A stretch of DNA of 64,000 nt from Oceanobacillus jordanicus (lineage in GTDB: Bacteria > Bacillota > Bacilli > Bacillales > Amphibacillaceae): NCBI RefSeq assembly GCF_022095695.1, contig NZ_JAIFZM010000002.1:186001-250000 (forward strand), given 5' to 3'. How positions within the stretch are numbered: position 1 is the stretch's first letter; each line of letters starts with the position of its first letter. Of this stretch, positions 7,690 to 17,888 are shown piece by piece. A program made the position numbers and the translations under genes. Below the pieces are notes generated by a model. The model saw only the letters and a program-made list of their open reading frames with translations. It was not told where the DNA came from and made no database searches.

Positions 7690-8727
7690 TTACAAAACTC
7701 CAAAATCAAACAACGTCCTAGTCTGATAAACTTCTCCTGGCTTCAACACTACTCCCGGAAATCCTTCGTGATGCAAGGAAGCGGGGGAGGCTTGCGTTTC
7801 AAAGCAGACACCAAGATACTGCCGTGAAATCCCTTCCTGTAGCTGCAATCCTTCAGGCAAATTATTCGATGTATACATCACCATGCCGGGCTGGTCTGTT
7901 TGCACCGTCATTTTTCTGCCAGAGACCGGGTCAGCTGCTGTTGCTTTTGTTTCCTTATTATTTTCGTTAAAAATAAAATAGTGATCAATGCCCTGCCCAG
8001 CGACACGATTTTGTTCCGTATCTCCATTAAAACCATCCTGTAGGGCACGGGCTTTACGAAAGTCAAAGGTCGTTCCATCTACGGAAAGCAGCTCACCTGT
8101 CGGGATAAGCTTTTCATCAAGCTCTACAAAATAATCGCTATCGATTGATACATGTTGCTCATGCAAGGTATGCCGTAAATCCCCGCTCAAGTTAAAATAA
8201 GAATGGTTCGTCAGCGTGAGCGGTGTTGTCTTGTCAGTTGACGCCGTATAGTTGATCTCAAATTGATTGCTTTGATGAAGGGTGTAGGTGACCTGAACGT
8301 CTACCTTTCCCGGATAGCCACCTTCCCCGTCGGCTCTTGTATAAGAAAGAACAAGTCCCACAGCATCGGCCTTTTCAAAGGGCTCTACATCCCAAATAAC
8401 CTGATGAAATCCTGTTGAGCCACCATGCAGGTGATGTACGCCCTCATTATTTTCCAGCTTATATGCCAGGCCATCCAGCACAAATTGGCTGTTCGCAATT
8501 CTCCCTGCCACTGGTCCGATTATGGCACCGAAGTAATTGGGGTTGGTTTGATACTCCTTATAATCGGCATAGCCAAGCACAACGTTTTCTAGGTTGCCAG
8601 CTTTATCAGGAACGAGCATTTTTGTAATAATGCCACCAAAGTTTAGTGCGTTAACTTGCATCCCATTATCATTCGTAAGGGTATATTCCTTCCATGATTT
8701 CTCCAAATCCCTAACTTCTATTTTCAA
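7690..8727 (-). CDS. galM: Aldose 1-epimerase (galactose mutarotase)
   Basis: A 345-residue mutarotase that interconverts beta- and alpha-D-galactose, supplying the anomer used by GalK. Visible motifs are GPVAGRIANSQF (sugar-binding Arg), GVHHLHGG (His), TNHSYFNLSG (catalytic His with the family's NHSYFNL sequence) and the C-terminal catalytic Glu in GVCFETQASP. Start is a TTG at 8727 with AGGTGGG upstream. Last gene of galK-galE-galT-galM, 15 nt after galT, followed by a terminator. Length is normal for the family. Confidence 0.93.
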   Translation of the reverse strand: MKIEVRDLEKSWKEYTLTNDNGMQVNALNFGGIITKMLVPDKAGNLENVVLGYADYKEYQTNPNYFGAIIGPVAGRIANSQFVLDGLAYKLENNEGVHHLHGGSTGFHQVIWDVEPFEKADAVGLVLSYTRADGEGGYPGKVDVQVTYTLHQSNQFEINYTASTDKTTPLTLTNHSYFNLSGDLRHTLHEQHVSIDSDYFVELDEKLIPTGELLSVDGTTFDFRKARALQDGFNGDTEQNRVAGQGIDHYFIFNENNKETKATAADPVSGRKMTVQTDQPGMVMYTSNNLPEGLQLQEGISRQYLGVCFETQASPASLHHEGFPGVVLKPGEVYQTRTLFDFGVL

Positions 8728-8742
8728 CTTGATCCCACCTTT

Positions 8743-10215
8743 CTATAATGTGTGAAGGAAGCGCTGAAAAGCATCCTTCTCTTTAAAGACGCCGGCATCC
8801 TCGAGAACCCGGACGAATTTTTTACCAAGCTCGTGCTGGATGATGTTTTTCGCTTCTGATGCTGACTCTATCGTACCATATGATTCTTTTAACTCCGCTG
8901 CCCAATGCTGATGAATCGGGTTAACTATAGCATCCTGTCCCAACAGTTCTTTTTCTAGTTCAACAATCTCTTCTTTCAAACGTGCAGGGAGAACGGCAAG
9001 ACCCATTACTTCAATTAGGCCAATGTTTTCCTTTTTAATATGGTGAACATCAGCATGGGGATGAAAAATTCCCATTGGATGTTCCGCTGACGTTCGATTA
9101 TTGCGCAAGACAAGATCTAGCTCGTATTTGCCATCACGCATGCGCGCAATCGGGGTGATGGTGTTATGGGCATCATCACCAGAAAAAGCTTGAATGGCTG
9201 CACGCTCATCGGAATACCCGCTCCATGTTTGGAGAACGTGATCAGCAGCATCTAGCAGCTGTGCTTTTTGCTCACTTTTTAAGCGAATTACGGATAGGGG
9301 CCATTTTAGGACCGCTGCATGAACATCTGGAAAATCGCCGAGCGTAACAGGGAATGCTTCTGCCGCATTGCTCATCGCAAACTCATAACGCCCTGCCTGG
9401 TAATGATCGTGGCTAAGAATTGAACCGCCAACAATCGGCAGGTCTGCATTGGAACCAATAAAATAGTGCGGAAAAATATCCGTGAATGCGAGCAAGCGGG
9501 CGAAGGCTTCCTTGCTAATTTTCATGTCACGATGTTCTTCTGCAAGTAAAATGCTGTGCTCGTTATAGTAAACATAAGGAGAATATTGGAAATACCATGT
9601 TTCTCCGCCAAGGGGCACCCGAATCATCCGGTGGTTAGCCCTTGCCGGGTGCCCTGTACGTCCTGCATAGCCTTCGTTTTCGATACAAAGCACACATTTT
9701 GGATAATCGAGCGCCTGCTTCATTTCCCGCTCGCGCCTAATTTGTTCAGGGTCTTTTTCTGGTTTGGACAAATTAATCGTAATATCCAAGTTCCCGTATT
9801 TGGTTACGGTTTTAAAATGAACGTTCTTCTTTATCCGATTCATTTGAATATAGTTGCTGTCTTTACTGAGCTTATAAAAATAGTCGGTCGCCTCAACTGG
9901 AGAGACATTATATTTTTTATAAAACTGTTCATTCACCACAGAGGGGCGCGCGATAAAACAATTCATGATGTTGGCGGATAGCATTTCTTTTTCCTCTAGC
10001 ACATCGGCAATGATGCCTTCCTTTATGGTGTAGGAAGTGATGTTCTCCAGGATATCGGGTATGGTGCGTTCTGTAGCTACTGCCTCTATTTCCGGAAAGG
10101 ATGGGAGCTGCAAAAGCTGCATCACTTGATTTTGTGCATAAATCTCGTCAGCAGGCTCGATTAATTTTTCGCTGATGGCTTGCTGAACGAGGGCAGCGAT
10201 GTCTTCATAAATCAT
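8743..10215 (-). CDS. galT: UDP-glucose--hexose-1-phosphate uridylyltransferase (Firmicute GalT)
   Basis: A 490-residue GalT of the long, Bacillus/Lactobacillus-type family. It exchanges UMP between UDP-glucose and galactose-1-phosphate in the Leloir pathway. Recognisable blocks are [16 protein letters not shown], the active-site region [19 protein letters not shown] with its histidines (about residues 265-285), and [16 protein letters not shown] toward the C-terminus. The ATG overlaps the galE stop by 4 nt (ATGA), indicating translational coupling. No truncation. Confidence 0.93.
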   Translation of the reverse strand: MIYEDIAALVQQAISEKLIEPADEIYAQNQVMQLLQLPSFPEIEAVATERTIPDILENITSYTIKEGIIADVLEEKEMLSANIMNCFIARPSVVNEQFYKKYNVSPVEATDYFYKLSKDSNYIQMNRIKKNVHFKTVTKYGNLDITINLSKPEKDPEQIRREREMKQALDYPKCVLCIENEGYAGRTGHPARANHRMIRVPLGGETWYFQYSPYVYYNEHSILLAEEHRDMKISKEAFARLLAFTDIFPHYFIGSNADLPIVGGSILSHDHYQAGRYEFAMSNAAEAFPVTLGDFPDVHAAVLKWPLSVIRLKSEQKAQLLDAADHVLQTWSGYSDERAAIQAFSGDDAHNTITPIARMRDGKYELDLVLRNNRTSAEHPMGIFHPHADVHHIKKENIGLIEVMGLAVLPARLKEEIVELEKELLGQDAIVNPIHQHWAAELKESYGTIESASEAKNIIQHELGKKFVRVLEDAGVFKEKDAFQRFLHTL

Positions 10216-11213
10216 TTGCTGTCAGCCTCCTCGTACCCGTTTGGGCGTGATGTATGCCAGTTCCAGGCATCCTGCATAATAGTATGGATGGCAGTGCGTG
10301 TTGGGTTCCAGCCTAGGATGCGCTTGGCTTTTTCTGGACTCGCGATTAAAACAGCTGGATCTCCAGCACGGCGTGGGCCAGACTGGGTTGGGATCTTTTT
10401 CCCTGTTACCTTACGTGCAGCCTCAATCATTTCTTTGACGGAAAAGCCCTGACTGCTGCCAAGGTTAAAAATGTCACTACTTCCGCCTTTTTTTAAATAC
10501 TCCAGTGCAAGCAGGTGGGCATCGATTAAGTCCTCGACATGCACATAATCGCGGACACACGTACCATCATCAGTGTCATAATCTTCACCAAAGATGGTAA
10601 TATGGTCGCGCTGGCCAAGGGCGACTTGTAAGATGATTGGAACGAGATGTGTTTCCGGACGATGATCTTCGCCGATTTCCCCTGACGCGCGGGCGCCAGC
10701 TACATTAAAGTAGCGCAAGGAGACATAGCGGATATCATGAGCCTGAGCAGCCCAGCGCATCATTTTTTCCATCGTTAGTTTCGTCTCGCCATACGTGCTT
10801 GCTGGGTTCGTCGGCATTGCCTCGGTAATCGGGACGGCTTCTGGTTCTCCGTATGTCGCAGCAGTAGAGGAGAAGACAATCTCTTTTACACCATGCTCGA
10901 CCATTTCCTCGAGTAAGATCTGGGTGCCATACACATTGTTATCAAAGTACTGTAATGGTTTATCCATCGATTCTCCGACAAGTGAGCTTGCGGCAAAATG
11001 AATAACAGATTCAACTGATTCCTTGGAAAAAACCTCGTGTAAAAAGTCGCGCTCGCGGATATCCCCCTTGTAAAAGGTAGCTTTCGGATGGACAGCAGCC
11101 CTATGACCTGTCAGTAAATTATCTACAACCACTACGTCCTTACCACTTTCAATTAATTGATAGACCGCATGGGAACCGATATATCCCGCTCCACCTAACA
11201 CAAGAATGCTCAT
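10212..11213 (-). CDS. galE: UDP-glucose 4-epimerase
   Basis: A 333-residue extended SDR epimerase interconverting UDP-galactose and UDP-glucose. The NAD-binding motif GGAGYIGSH is at residues 8-16. The catalytic [11 protein letters not shown] and YGETK (Tyr/Lys) are near residues 115-150, and [10 protein letters not shown] and [14 protein letters not shown] follow in the usual order. It overlaps galK upstream and galT downstream by 4 nt each, so the first three genes are tightly coupled. Confidence 0.95.
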   Translation of the reverse strand: MSILVLGGAGYIGSHAVYQLIESGKDVVVVDNLLTGHRAAVHPKATFYKGDIRERDFLHEVFSKESVESVIHFAASSLVGESMDKPLQYFDNNVYGTQILLEEMVEHGVKEIVFSSTAATYGEPEAVPITEAMPTNPASTYGETKLTMEKMMRWAAQAHDIRYVSLRYFNVAGARASGEIGEDHRPETHLVPIILQVALGQRDHITIFGEDYDTDDGTCVRDYVHVEDLIDAHLLALEYLKKGGSSDIFNLGSSQGFSVKEMIEAARKVTGKKIPTQSGPRRAGDPAVLIASPEKAKRILGWNPTRTAIHTIMQDAWNWHTSRPNGYEEADSK

Positions 11214-12385
11214 CTCATCACTCCTTCCGTTATTTCCTTTGCCCCGTCACCAATGTTTGCAGTATAAAATGTGGCTTCATAGCCGATTTTCTTTTTATAG
11301 GTGGACTGGATTTGTTCTTTTACAGTATCTAGCTTCCCGTTTTCAACAATCGCAATCGCACATCCACCAAATCCTGCCCCTGTCATTCTTGCGCCAACAA
11401 CGCCATCTAATTCCCATGCTGTCTCCACAATCGTATCGAGTTCTTCCCCGGTCACCGCATAATCCTCTTTTAAGGAGACATGGGAAGCGTTCATCAACTT
11501 ACCGAAAGCTTGTATGTCGTTTTCTTCTAGCTTTGCTTTTGCCTCTAAAGTACGCGCATTTTCATAAACGGCATGCTTTGCACGCTTTGCATGAATCGGG
11601 TCTTTAATAAGGTGTTTGTTTTGCTCAAATGCTTCTTTGGAAAGTTCTCCTAAACTTGTGATGTCAAGCTCCTCCTGCAAGTCAGCAAGTGCTGTTTCAC
11701 ATTGACTGCGGCGCTCATTATATTTTGAACCGGCCAATGTACGTTGTTTGTTCGTATTAATGATTAAGATGGAATGGTTTTCCAGTACGAGCGGGGCATA
11801 GTGATATTCCAACGTTTGGCAGTTTAATAGAATCGCATGATCCTGCTTGCCCATGCCGATAGCAAATTGATCCATAATGCCACTGTTTACTCCAATGTAG
11901 TTATTTTCTACATGCTGTCCGAGCTTTACCATGTCAATTCGGTCAAGTGTTACGTCGAATAACTCCTCAACAAGCACACCTGTCACCATTTCGATCGAGG
12001 CTGAGGAAGACAATCCCGCTCCATTCGGGATGTTTCCGTAAAATAGGATATCAGCCCCTGTTTCTAGTTGGTGACCTTTTTCGATGATGGCGCGGATCAT
12101 GCCTTTTGGATAGTTGGCCCAGCTGTCAGCCTCATTGTAATCAAGGGCATGGATATCAGATTCAATCACCCCAGCTTCTGGGAAATTTATCGAGTAAAAA
12201 CGTAGCTTTTGATCCGTACGCTTGCTGGCAACCGCATACGTACCAAACGAGATGGCAGCAGGGAAAACATGCCCGCCATTATAATCCGTATGCTCCCCAA
12301 TCAAATTGATACGCCCCGGGGCGAAGAACATACGTGGCTGGCTTGATGTAGGAAAAACCCTTTTAAAATCCGTAACTAAATTCAT
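11210..12385 (-). CDS. galK: Galactokinase
   Basis: A 391-residue GHMP kinase that phosphorylates galactose at C1. The galactose signature [15 protein letters not shown] is near residues 25-39, the ATP loop [12 protein letters not shown] near 122-133, the [12 protein letters not shown] segment near 168-179, and the third GHMP motif [12 protein letters not shown] near 335-346. ATG 12385 has AGGAGG 6-8 nt upstream. First gene of the gal operon; a cre-like palindrome lies about 75 bp upstream and the promoter region is AT-rich. Confidence 0.95.
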   Translation of the reverse strand: MNLVTDFKRVFPTSSQPRMFFAPGRINLIGEHTDYNGGHVFPAAISFGTYAVASKRTDQKLRFYSINFPEAGVIESDIHALDYNEADSWANYPKGMIRAIIEKGHQLETGADILFYGNIPNGAGLSSSASIEMVTGVLVEELFDVTLDRIDMVKLGQHVENNYIGVNSGIMDQFAIGMGKQDHAILLNCQTLEYHYAPLVLENHSILIINTNKQRTLAGSKYNERRSQCETALADLQEELDITSLGELSKEAFEQNKHLIKDPIHAKRAKHAVYENARTLEAKAKLEENDIQAFGKLMNASHVSLKEDYAVTGEELDTIVETAWELDGVVGARMTGAGFGGCAIAIVENGKLDTVKEQIQSTYKKKIGYEATFYTANIGDGAKEITEGVMR

Positions 12386-12457
12386 GATATCCTCCTTGTT
12401 TTTTTTAGTTTATTAATTTAATTAATTAAGTTAAGCTTACCTTGTTTCTCGTAATCT

Positions 12458-12471
12458 TTCAAGCGCTTTCT
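12458..12471 (-). promoter_or_regulatory. cre-like palindrome upstream of galK
   Basis: TTCAAGCGCTTTCT, centred on AAGCGCTT (12461-12468), matches the core of the CcpA site but not all outer positions. It lies 73-86 bp before the galK start and next to the 21-bp array B. Confidence 0.4.
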
Positions 12472-12496
12472 TGAATAAAATGAAGGAGGTTTTGGA

Positions 12497-12810
12497 GGAC
12501 ACGAGTACACCTCAAAAAGTGAAACGAGAATCTCAAAAGTGAATCGAGAACCCCAAGAAGTGAATCGAGAACCCCAAGAAGTGAATCGAAAACCTCAAGA
12601 AGTGAAGCGAGAACCAGAGAAGTGAATCGAAAACCCCAAAAGTGAAACGAGAATCTTAAGAAGTGACGCGAGCATCTCAAAAAGTGACGCGTCAACCAAC
12701 AAAAGTGACGCAAGCACCTCAAGAAGAGACGCACCACTCCCCAGAACTGACGCAGTCCTCCCACGAAGCGACGCAACACCCCCACAAAGAGACCCACCTA
12801 ACTCCCAAAC
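12497..12810 (+). repeat. 21-bp-period array B (14 clear units)
   Basis: Unit starts (AGTGA...) fall at 12518, 12538, 12559, 12580, 12601, 12621, 12641, 12662, 12683, 12704, 12725, 12746, 12767 and 12788: ten steps of 21 and three of 20. Left units read AGTGAATCGAGAACCCCAAG; right units turn into AGTGACGCAAGCACC and AGAGACGCACCACTCC. A more degenerate unit precedes. It fills most of the 560-bp gap between divergent galK and the sugar-binding-protein gene, so it sits between two promoters rather than after genes. The right part of the plus strand is almost free of T. Confidence 0.88.
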
Positions 12811-12874
12811 CTGCGCCACGAAAGCCTCCAACCCTATTAACTAAATATATTTACTAAAATATTTACTAAAACTA

Positions 12875-12927
12875 TTGCTAATTATTTAAAATCAAGCTAT
12901 GGTATTGGTAAGGCTTTCAAAACCAAT
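12875..12927 (+). promoter_or_regulatory. Candidate promoter and operator dyad of the galactoside operon
   Basis: A weak -35 TTGCTA (12875-12880), 17-bp spacer and -10 TATGGT (12898-12903) are followed at once by an inverted repeat ATTGGT (12904-12909) / ACCAAT (12922-12927). A repressor there would cover the transcription start. The LacI-type gene at the operon's end is the obvious candidate. Upstream, ATTTACTAAAA is directly repeated (12849 and 12861). Confidence 0.35.
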
Positions 12928-12945
12928 TTTTTAGGGGGAAAGAGA

Positions 12946-14223
12946 ATGAAAAGAGCTTCAATTATCTTTGCATTATTACTTTTTGCTTTAGCTGCATGTA
13001 GTGGAAATGACGGAAGTAGTGAACAAAATGAAAGCGGTGACAATAATACATTGTCGGTATGGGCATGGAATATTAATGTGCCTGTTATTGAAAAGGCTGC
13101 GGAAATGTTTGCAGAGGATCACCCTGGATTTGAACTTAATATAGTGGAAACTGGAACACCGGATGTATATCAAAAAATTACTACAGGATTACAAGCAAAT
13201 GGGGAAGGATTACCAGATGTCATGCTTGTGGAAGATGATCGACTTCAAGGTTATCTTAACTCGTTCCCTGAAGCATTCGTAAACTTATCTGAAAAAGGAT
13301 TTGCCGACGACCATATGGATAAATTCCCAGAGTACAAGACGGAATTATTATCTAAAGATGGCGATATGTATGGCTTCCCATTTGATTCAGGTCCTGCAGG
13401 CGTGTTTTACCGTGTTGATTTATTTGAGGAAGCAGGAATCGATGCTAACGCAATTGAAACATGGGACGACTTTATTGAGGCAGGAAAAGTACTTAGAGAT
13501 GAATTGGATGTTGCCTTAACTGGAATCGACATTAATAACGATGATGGAGTATACCGTTTAATGTTAAACCAACAAGGTACGTTCTACTTTGATGAGGAAG
13601 GAAACGTTGACCTTACTTCTGAAGAATCTGTGAAAGCGATGAATGTAATCCAACAATTGAGCGAAGAAGGATTAAATGAAAATCTTGTTGGATGGGATGC
13701 TTGGATTGGTGGTCTGGCCAACGGTACAGTAGCAACTGCTCCATCTGGTGCGTGGCTTTCTGGTTCATTAACTGGGCAGGCTCCTGATATGGAAGGACAA
13801 TGGGGCGTATTTCCACTTCCTGCCATGGAAGAGGGCGGCAACAGAGCAGCGAACCTTGGGGGAAGTAACTACATGATCTCTTCTAACTCCGAGAAGGTTG
13901 ACCTTGCTTATGAATTTATGGAGTTTTTCTCAACATCTGATGAGGTCCAGCTTTATGCGATGGAAAATGGACTTTTTCCATCATTAAATACTATCTACAC
14001 GGAAGACGTGTTTAGTGAAGAAGTAGCTTATTTTAATGATCAGCCTATCTGGACGATGTTTGCAGACCTAATTGAGGACGTTCCGTATGCTAACTATACG
14101 GGAGATTATTCTCTTGCTAGAGACGAAGCGACTAAGGCGCAATCACGAGCAGCTGATGGGAACGACCCAGCAGAGGCATTAGAAGAAGCCGCAAAACAAT
14201 TAGAAAACAGATTAAATAAGTAA
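12946..14223 (+). CDS. Sugar ABC transporter substrate-binding lipoprotein (galactoside type)
   Basis: A 425-residue family 1 extracellular solute-binding protein. The signal peptide ends in the lipobox LAAC (Cys at about residue 18), followed by an acidic linker, so it is lipid-anchored outside the membrane. The mature part begins LSVWAWNINVP, and aromatic and acidic residues typical of oligosaccharide binders are spread through it. AGGGGG precedes the ATG. It heads an operon with two permeases, two beta-galactosidases and an alpha-galactosidase, so galacto-oligosaccharides or galactosides are the inferred ligand. No ATPase gene is in the operon; a shared MsmX-type ATPase is inferred. Confidence 0.88.
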   Translation: MKRASIIFALLLFALAACSGNDGSSEQNESGDNNTLSVWAWNINVPVIEKAAEMFAEDHPGFELNIVETGTPDVYQKITTGLQANGEGLPDVMLVEDDRLQGYLNSFPEAFVNLSEKGFADDHMDKFPEYKTELLSKDGDMYGFPFDSGPAGVFYRVDLFEEAGIDANAIETWDDFIEAGKVLRDELDVALTGIDINNDDGVYRLMLNQQGTFYFDEEGNVDLTSEESVKAMNVIQQLSEEGLNENLVGWDAWIGGLANGTVATAPSGAWLSGSLTGQAPDMEGQWGVFPLPAMEEGGNRAANLGGSNYMISSNSEKVDLAYEFMEFFSTSDEVQLYAMENGLFPSLNTIYTEDVFSEEVAYFNDQPIWTMFADLIEDVPYANYTGDYSLARDEATKAQSRAADGNDPAEALEEAAKQLENRLNK

Positions 14224-14273
14224 ACAATATGAACGTTGGAGAAGTATAGATTTTAGTCTAATAGATTTATCAT

Positions 14274-14402
14274 CATGGGAAGCGCCCCTGTTTTAATTTT
14301 GCGAAGGCATCTCCCATGAGGAGTCCATACAGCTCGACGTACTAGTAAACAAATAGTTTAAACAAATGAAGAATAAAGGGGGGAAATATGCACCCTTTAT
14401 TC
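14274..14402 (+). promoter_or_regulatory. Two hairpins between binding-protein and permease genes
   Basis: First hairpin: CATGGGA (14274-14280) plus GCC pairs with GGC plus TCCCATG (to 14318), with a symmetric 3x3 internal loop. Second: GAATAAAGGG (14371-14380) pairs with CCCTTTATTC (14393-14402). Neither has a strong T-run. Such structures commonly protect or attenuate mRNA so that binding protein is made in excess over permease; that role is inferred. Confidence 0.5.
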
Positions 14403-14449
14403 TGTCATTTTAGAGAATCACTCTATTCTGGAGAGAGGATGGAAAACGC

Positions 14450-15304
14450 ATGAAGCAGTCTAAAAAATTTCCTTATTTATTCATAGCCCCAGCCGTTATT
14501 CTATTTATTGTTTTTACGGCCTACCCCATTATTGCTTCCCTCTATTTAAGCTTCCAGACCTATGAAGGAGGAAGTTATTCTTTTGCTGGGTTAAGTAATT
14601 ATACGCGTTTACTAGAGGATTCGATTTTCTGGAAAGCGTTAGGGAACACGTTTATCATTTTCATTTTGCAGGTCCCGATTATGTTATTGATGGCGATGGC
14701 ACTTGCAAGCGTATTGAACAGTCAATTGCTTAAATTAAAAGGCTTCTTTAGGGTATCTTTCTTTTTACCAGCGGTAACATCCCTTGTTGCCTATTCCCTG
14801 CTTTTTTCGATTATTTTACAGGACAATGGAATTTTAAATACGTTATTAAACGCGATTGGGATCGAGAATATTCCTTGGCTTTCCGACCCATTTTGGGCAA
14901 AAATATCGATTGTAATGGCGATGATGTGGAGATGGACAGGATACAACATGATCATTTTCCTTGCTGCATTGCAGAACATCCCGGATCACATGTATGAAGC
15001 GGCTTCGATCGATGGTGCAGGAAAGATACGACAGTTCTTTTCCATTACGATTCCAAACTTGAAGCCTATTATTCTATTTGCCGGAATTCTATCAACGATT
15101 GGTACCTTACAGTTGTTTGATGAGCCATTTAACCTGACGCAGGGCGGGCCCGCAGATTCTACGATGACACTAGGATTATACATTTATGAAAATGGGTTTG
15201 AGTACTTTGACTTTAGCTACGGAAGTGCGGTTGCTTATGTAGTCGTTGTACTTGTGGCTATACTATCTTACTTTCAATTTAAGGTTACGGGGGAAAAATC
15301 ATGA
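14450..15304 (+). CDS. ABC sugar transporter permease, MalF class
   Basis: A 284-residue permease with six predicted helices (first at about residues 10-32) and the EAA loop MYEAASIDGAGKIRQFFSIT near 182-201, followed by IPNLKPII. This is the MalF-like half of the importer whose binding protein lies upstream. The next gene overlaps by 4 nt (ATGA). Preceded by GAGAGAGGA-type ribosome site. Confidence 0.92.
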   Translation: MKQSKKFPYLFIAPAVILFIVFTAYPIIASLYLSFQTYEGGSYSFAGLSNYTRLLEDSIFWKALGNTFIIFILQVPIMLLMAMALASVLNSQLLKLKGFFRVSFFLPAVTSLVAYSLLFSIILQDNGILNTLLNAIGIENIPWLSDPFWAKISIVMAMMWRWTGYNMIIFLAALQNIPDHMYEAASIDGAGKIRQFFSITIPNLKPIILFAGILSTIGTLQLFDEPFNLTQGGPADSTMTLGLYIYENGFEYFDFSYGSAVAYVVVVLVAILSYFQFKVTGEKS

Positions 15305-16137
15305 TGAATACAAACAAATCGAAACGTGGACTCGGCAAAGTTGGCATGTATGCGTTGTTGCTTCTGTTTTTAGTTATCTCCATTTTTCCTTTTTATTGGA
15401 TGTTAGTTGGGTCAACCAACACTTCTGACAAGATGTTTACGAGCCCACCAACCTTGCTTCCAGGGTCTGAGTTTATGACGAACTTAAACAATCTTGATGC
15501 GACAGTAGGGATTTGGCGGGTGTTGTTTAACTCCTTGCTTGTTTCAGGAGTATATGTCGTGATTGCTTTGGCAGTGAGTGCGACGTCTGCCTATGCCTTT
15601 GCCAAATATGACTTTAAAGGGAAAAATGTAATTTTCACGATTTTCATTCTGTCGATGATGATTCCCTATCAAGCGACATTGATCCCTTTATTCCAAATGA
15701 TGTCTAGTTACAATCTATTAAACACATATTTTGCGTTAATCGCACCACAGCTTTGTTATCCCTTTGCCATTTTCTTGATGCGGCAAAACTTTGCAGCATT
15801 TCCTACAGAGTTAATGGAATCTGCAAGACTGGATGGTGCAAGTGAACTGAAAATTTTCATGAAAATAGTGCTCCCTTCTATGAAACCTGCACTAGCTGCA
15901 ACATCCATCTTTTTGTTTATGTTCCAATGGAATAACTTTATGTGGCCTCTAGTTGCCATTACATCACAGGATATGTATACCTTCCCGGTTGCATTATCTA
16001 CTTTAAACGGCGTTTCCTTTACAGATTATGGTCAAGTAATGGTAGGAATTACGATCGCAACTATTCCAATTATGATCTTTTTCTTGGTCTTACAACGCCA
16101 CTTCATCTCGGGAATGCTTGGCAGTGCAATAAAATAG
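15301..16137 (+). CDS. ABC sugar transporter permease, MalG class
   Basis: A 278-residue permease with six predicted helices and EAA loop LMESARLDGASELKIFMKIV near residues 174-193, ending in FISGMLGSAIK as MalG homologues do. Its start overlaps the MalF-class gene by 4 nt. Together the two form the membrane channel; the ATPase must come from elsewhere. Confidence 0.92.
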   Translation: MMNTNKSKRGLGKVGMYALLLLFLVISIFPFYWMLVGSTNTSDKMFTSPPTLLPGSEFMTNLNNLDATVGIWRVLFNSLLVSGVYVVIALAVSATSAYAFAKYDFKGKNVIFTIFILSMMIPYQATLIPLFQMMSSYNLLNTYFALIAPQLCYPFAIFLMRQNFAAFPTELMESARLDGASELKIFMKIVLPSMKPALAATSIFLFMFQWNNFMWPLVAITSQDMYTFPVALSTLNGVSFTDYGQVMVGITIATIPIMIFFLVLQRHFISGMLGSAIK

Positions 16138-16155
16138 AAAAGGTGCGTGAACGAT

Positions 16156-17880
16156 ATGCTTACAGTGAAAGACGACCAATTTATGTTAAACGGACAGCCG
16201 TTTCAAATTTTATCAGGGAGTATCCATTACTTCCGTGTCCCCCAAGAATATTGGGAGGATCGCTTAATTAAATTAAAAAACTGTGGATTCAACACAGTAG
16301 AGACATACATTCCATGGAACTTTCATGAACCGAAAAAAGGGCAATTTCATTTTGAAGGCATGGCAGACATTGAGCAGTTTATTGCAACAGCAGAAAGTCT
16401 AGGATTGTATATCATCCTCAGGCCAGCTCCGTATATTTGTGCAGAGTGGGAGTTTGGTGGGTTACCGGCATGGTTGCTTAAAGATCGTAATATGGCGCTG
16501 CGTTGTGCAGATCCGAACTTTCTTAAACATATAGAAGATTACTATGATGTGCTCCTTCCTAAGCTCGTACCGCATTTAATAACGAATGGTGGAAACGTCT
16601 TTGCCCTGCAAATTGAAAATGAGTATGGTGCATACGGGAATGACAAGCAATACTTGGAGCGAACCAGAGAGATATATAAAGAAAAAGGCATTGATGTGTT
16701 ACTTTTCACTTCAGATGGCCCAGATATGATTGAAGATGGCTCCTTACCAGATGTTCTTACAACCTTAAACTTTGGTTCTCGTGTGGAAGATTCTTATGCG
16801 ATGCTGGATGCATACAAGCCAGATAGTCCGAAGCTGTGTGCGGAATTTTGGATTGGTTGGTTTGATAGTTGGGGAAAGGAACATCACACAAGAGATCCTA
16901 AAGATGCAGCAGCTACACTGCGTGTCATGCTAGAAAAGGGTGGATCCGTCAATTTCTATATGTTCCATGGTGGAACGAATTTCGCGTTTTATAATGGTGC
17001 CAATCAATACGAGACATATGATCCAACCATTACCAGCTATGATTATGATTCCTTGCTAACAGAGTCTGGTGAGATAACGGAAAAATACAAAGAAGTCCAA
17101 AAGGTCCTCAAGGAATTCGGGACTATCCCAGAGCCAGTTGAGCCTCCGAATATACCAATTCTGCCAGAGCAAAAGGTGCAGCTCGATCGCTCTGTTAGCT
17201 TGTTTGATACGTTAACGACGATAGCCAACTATCATAAGCATGTGGTTCCGATGTCCATGGAGGAAATGGATCAAGCATATGGCTATGTCCTGTATCGCAC
17301 GACGATTGACCGAAAAGCCGATATGGAAATGGATACCTCTATGATCCGTGATAGAGCTTTCTTATATATTAACGGAGAATATGTCCAAACCGTTTACCGA
17401 AATGATGAGAAAAAAGAAATTACCCTCTCCTTCCCTGAAGAGATAAACACGCTTGAAATATTCGTAGAAAATATGGGCCGGGTTAATTATGGGAAGCATT
17501 TGAGGGATCGCAAAGGAATAATCGAAAATCTATGGATTGATAATCAATATATGTTCCATTGGGAGATGTTCAGTATCGAGCTTGAGGAAGTAGTCCTAGA
17601 CTTTTCAAGGGCAACTACAGAGCGTTTTCCGCAGTTTTATGAAGGTACATTTGAATTAGCTGAAACAGGGGACACCTTTCTTAACATGGAAGGCTGGAAA
17701 AAAGGCAATGTGTTTATCAATGGATTTAACCTGGGACGATATTGGGAGATTGGACCACAGAAAACGCTATACCTGCCTGCACCCTTTTTAAATGTAGGAG
17801 AAAACACGATCCAAATTCTAGAACTTGAAGGAACGAAACAGCAGGAAGTTCTATTTGCCAATAAGCCTGACTTGGGATAG
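16156..17880 (+). CDS. GH35 beta-galactosidase
   Basis: A 574-residue glycoside hydrolase family 35 enzyme without signal peptide, so cytoplasmic. Family marks are GSIHYFRVP near the N-terminus, the ETYIPWNFHEP segment, catalytic acid/base Glu in QIENEYGAYG (about residue 154) and nucleophile Glu in CAEFWIGWFD (about residue 230). C-terminal beta domains end with FINGFNLGRYWEIGPQKTLY. I chose ATG 16156 because AAAGGTG stands about 10 nt upstream; an in-frame GTG at 16147 is too close. Hydrolyses terminal beta-galactosides delivered by the preceding transporter. Confidence 0.93.
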   Translation: MLTVKDDQFMLNGQPFQILSGSIHYFRVPQEYWEDRLIKLKNCGFNTVETYIPWNFHEPKKGQFHFEGMADIEQFIATAESLGLYIILRPAPYICAEWEFGGLPAWLLKDRNMALRCADPNFLKHIEDYYDVLLPKLVPHLITNGGNVFALQIENEYGAYGNDKQYLERTREIYKEKGIDVLLFTSDGPDMIEDGSLPDVLTTLNFGSRVEDSYAMLDAYKPDSPKLCAEFWIGWFDSWGKEHHTRDPKDAAATLRVMLEKGGSVNFYMFHGGTNFAFYNGANQYETYDPTITSYDYDSLLTESGEITEKYKEVQKVLKEFGTIPEPVEPPNIPILPEQKVQLDRSVSLFDTLTTIANYHKHVVPMSMEEMDQAYGYVLYRTTIDRKADMEMDTSMIRDRAFLYINGEYVQTVYRNDEKKEITLSFPEEINTLEIFVENMGRVNYGKHLRDRKGIIENLWIDNQYMFHWEMFSIELEEVVLDFSRATTERFPQFYEGTFELAETGDTFLNMEGWKKGNVFINGFNLGRYWEIGPQKTLYLPAPFLNVGENTIQILELEGTKQQEVLFANKPDLG

Positions 17881-17888
17881 GAAGGATT

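Noticed and set aside
11206-11607. Plus-strand frames antisense to galK, galE and galT (also 1977-2672 and 13584-13841 on the minus strand)
   Set aside because: They are shadows of strongly supported genes on the other strand.
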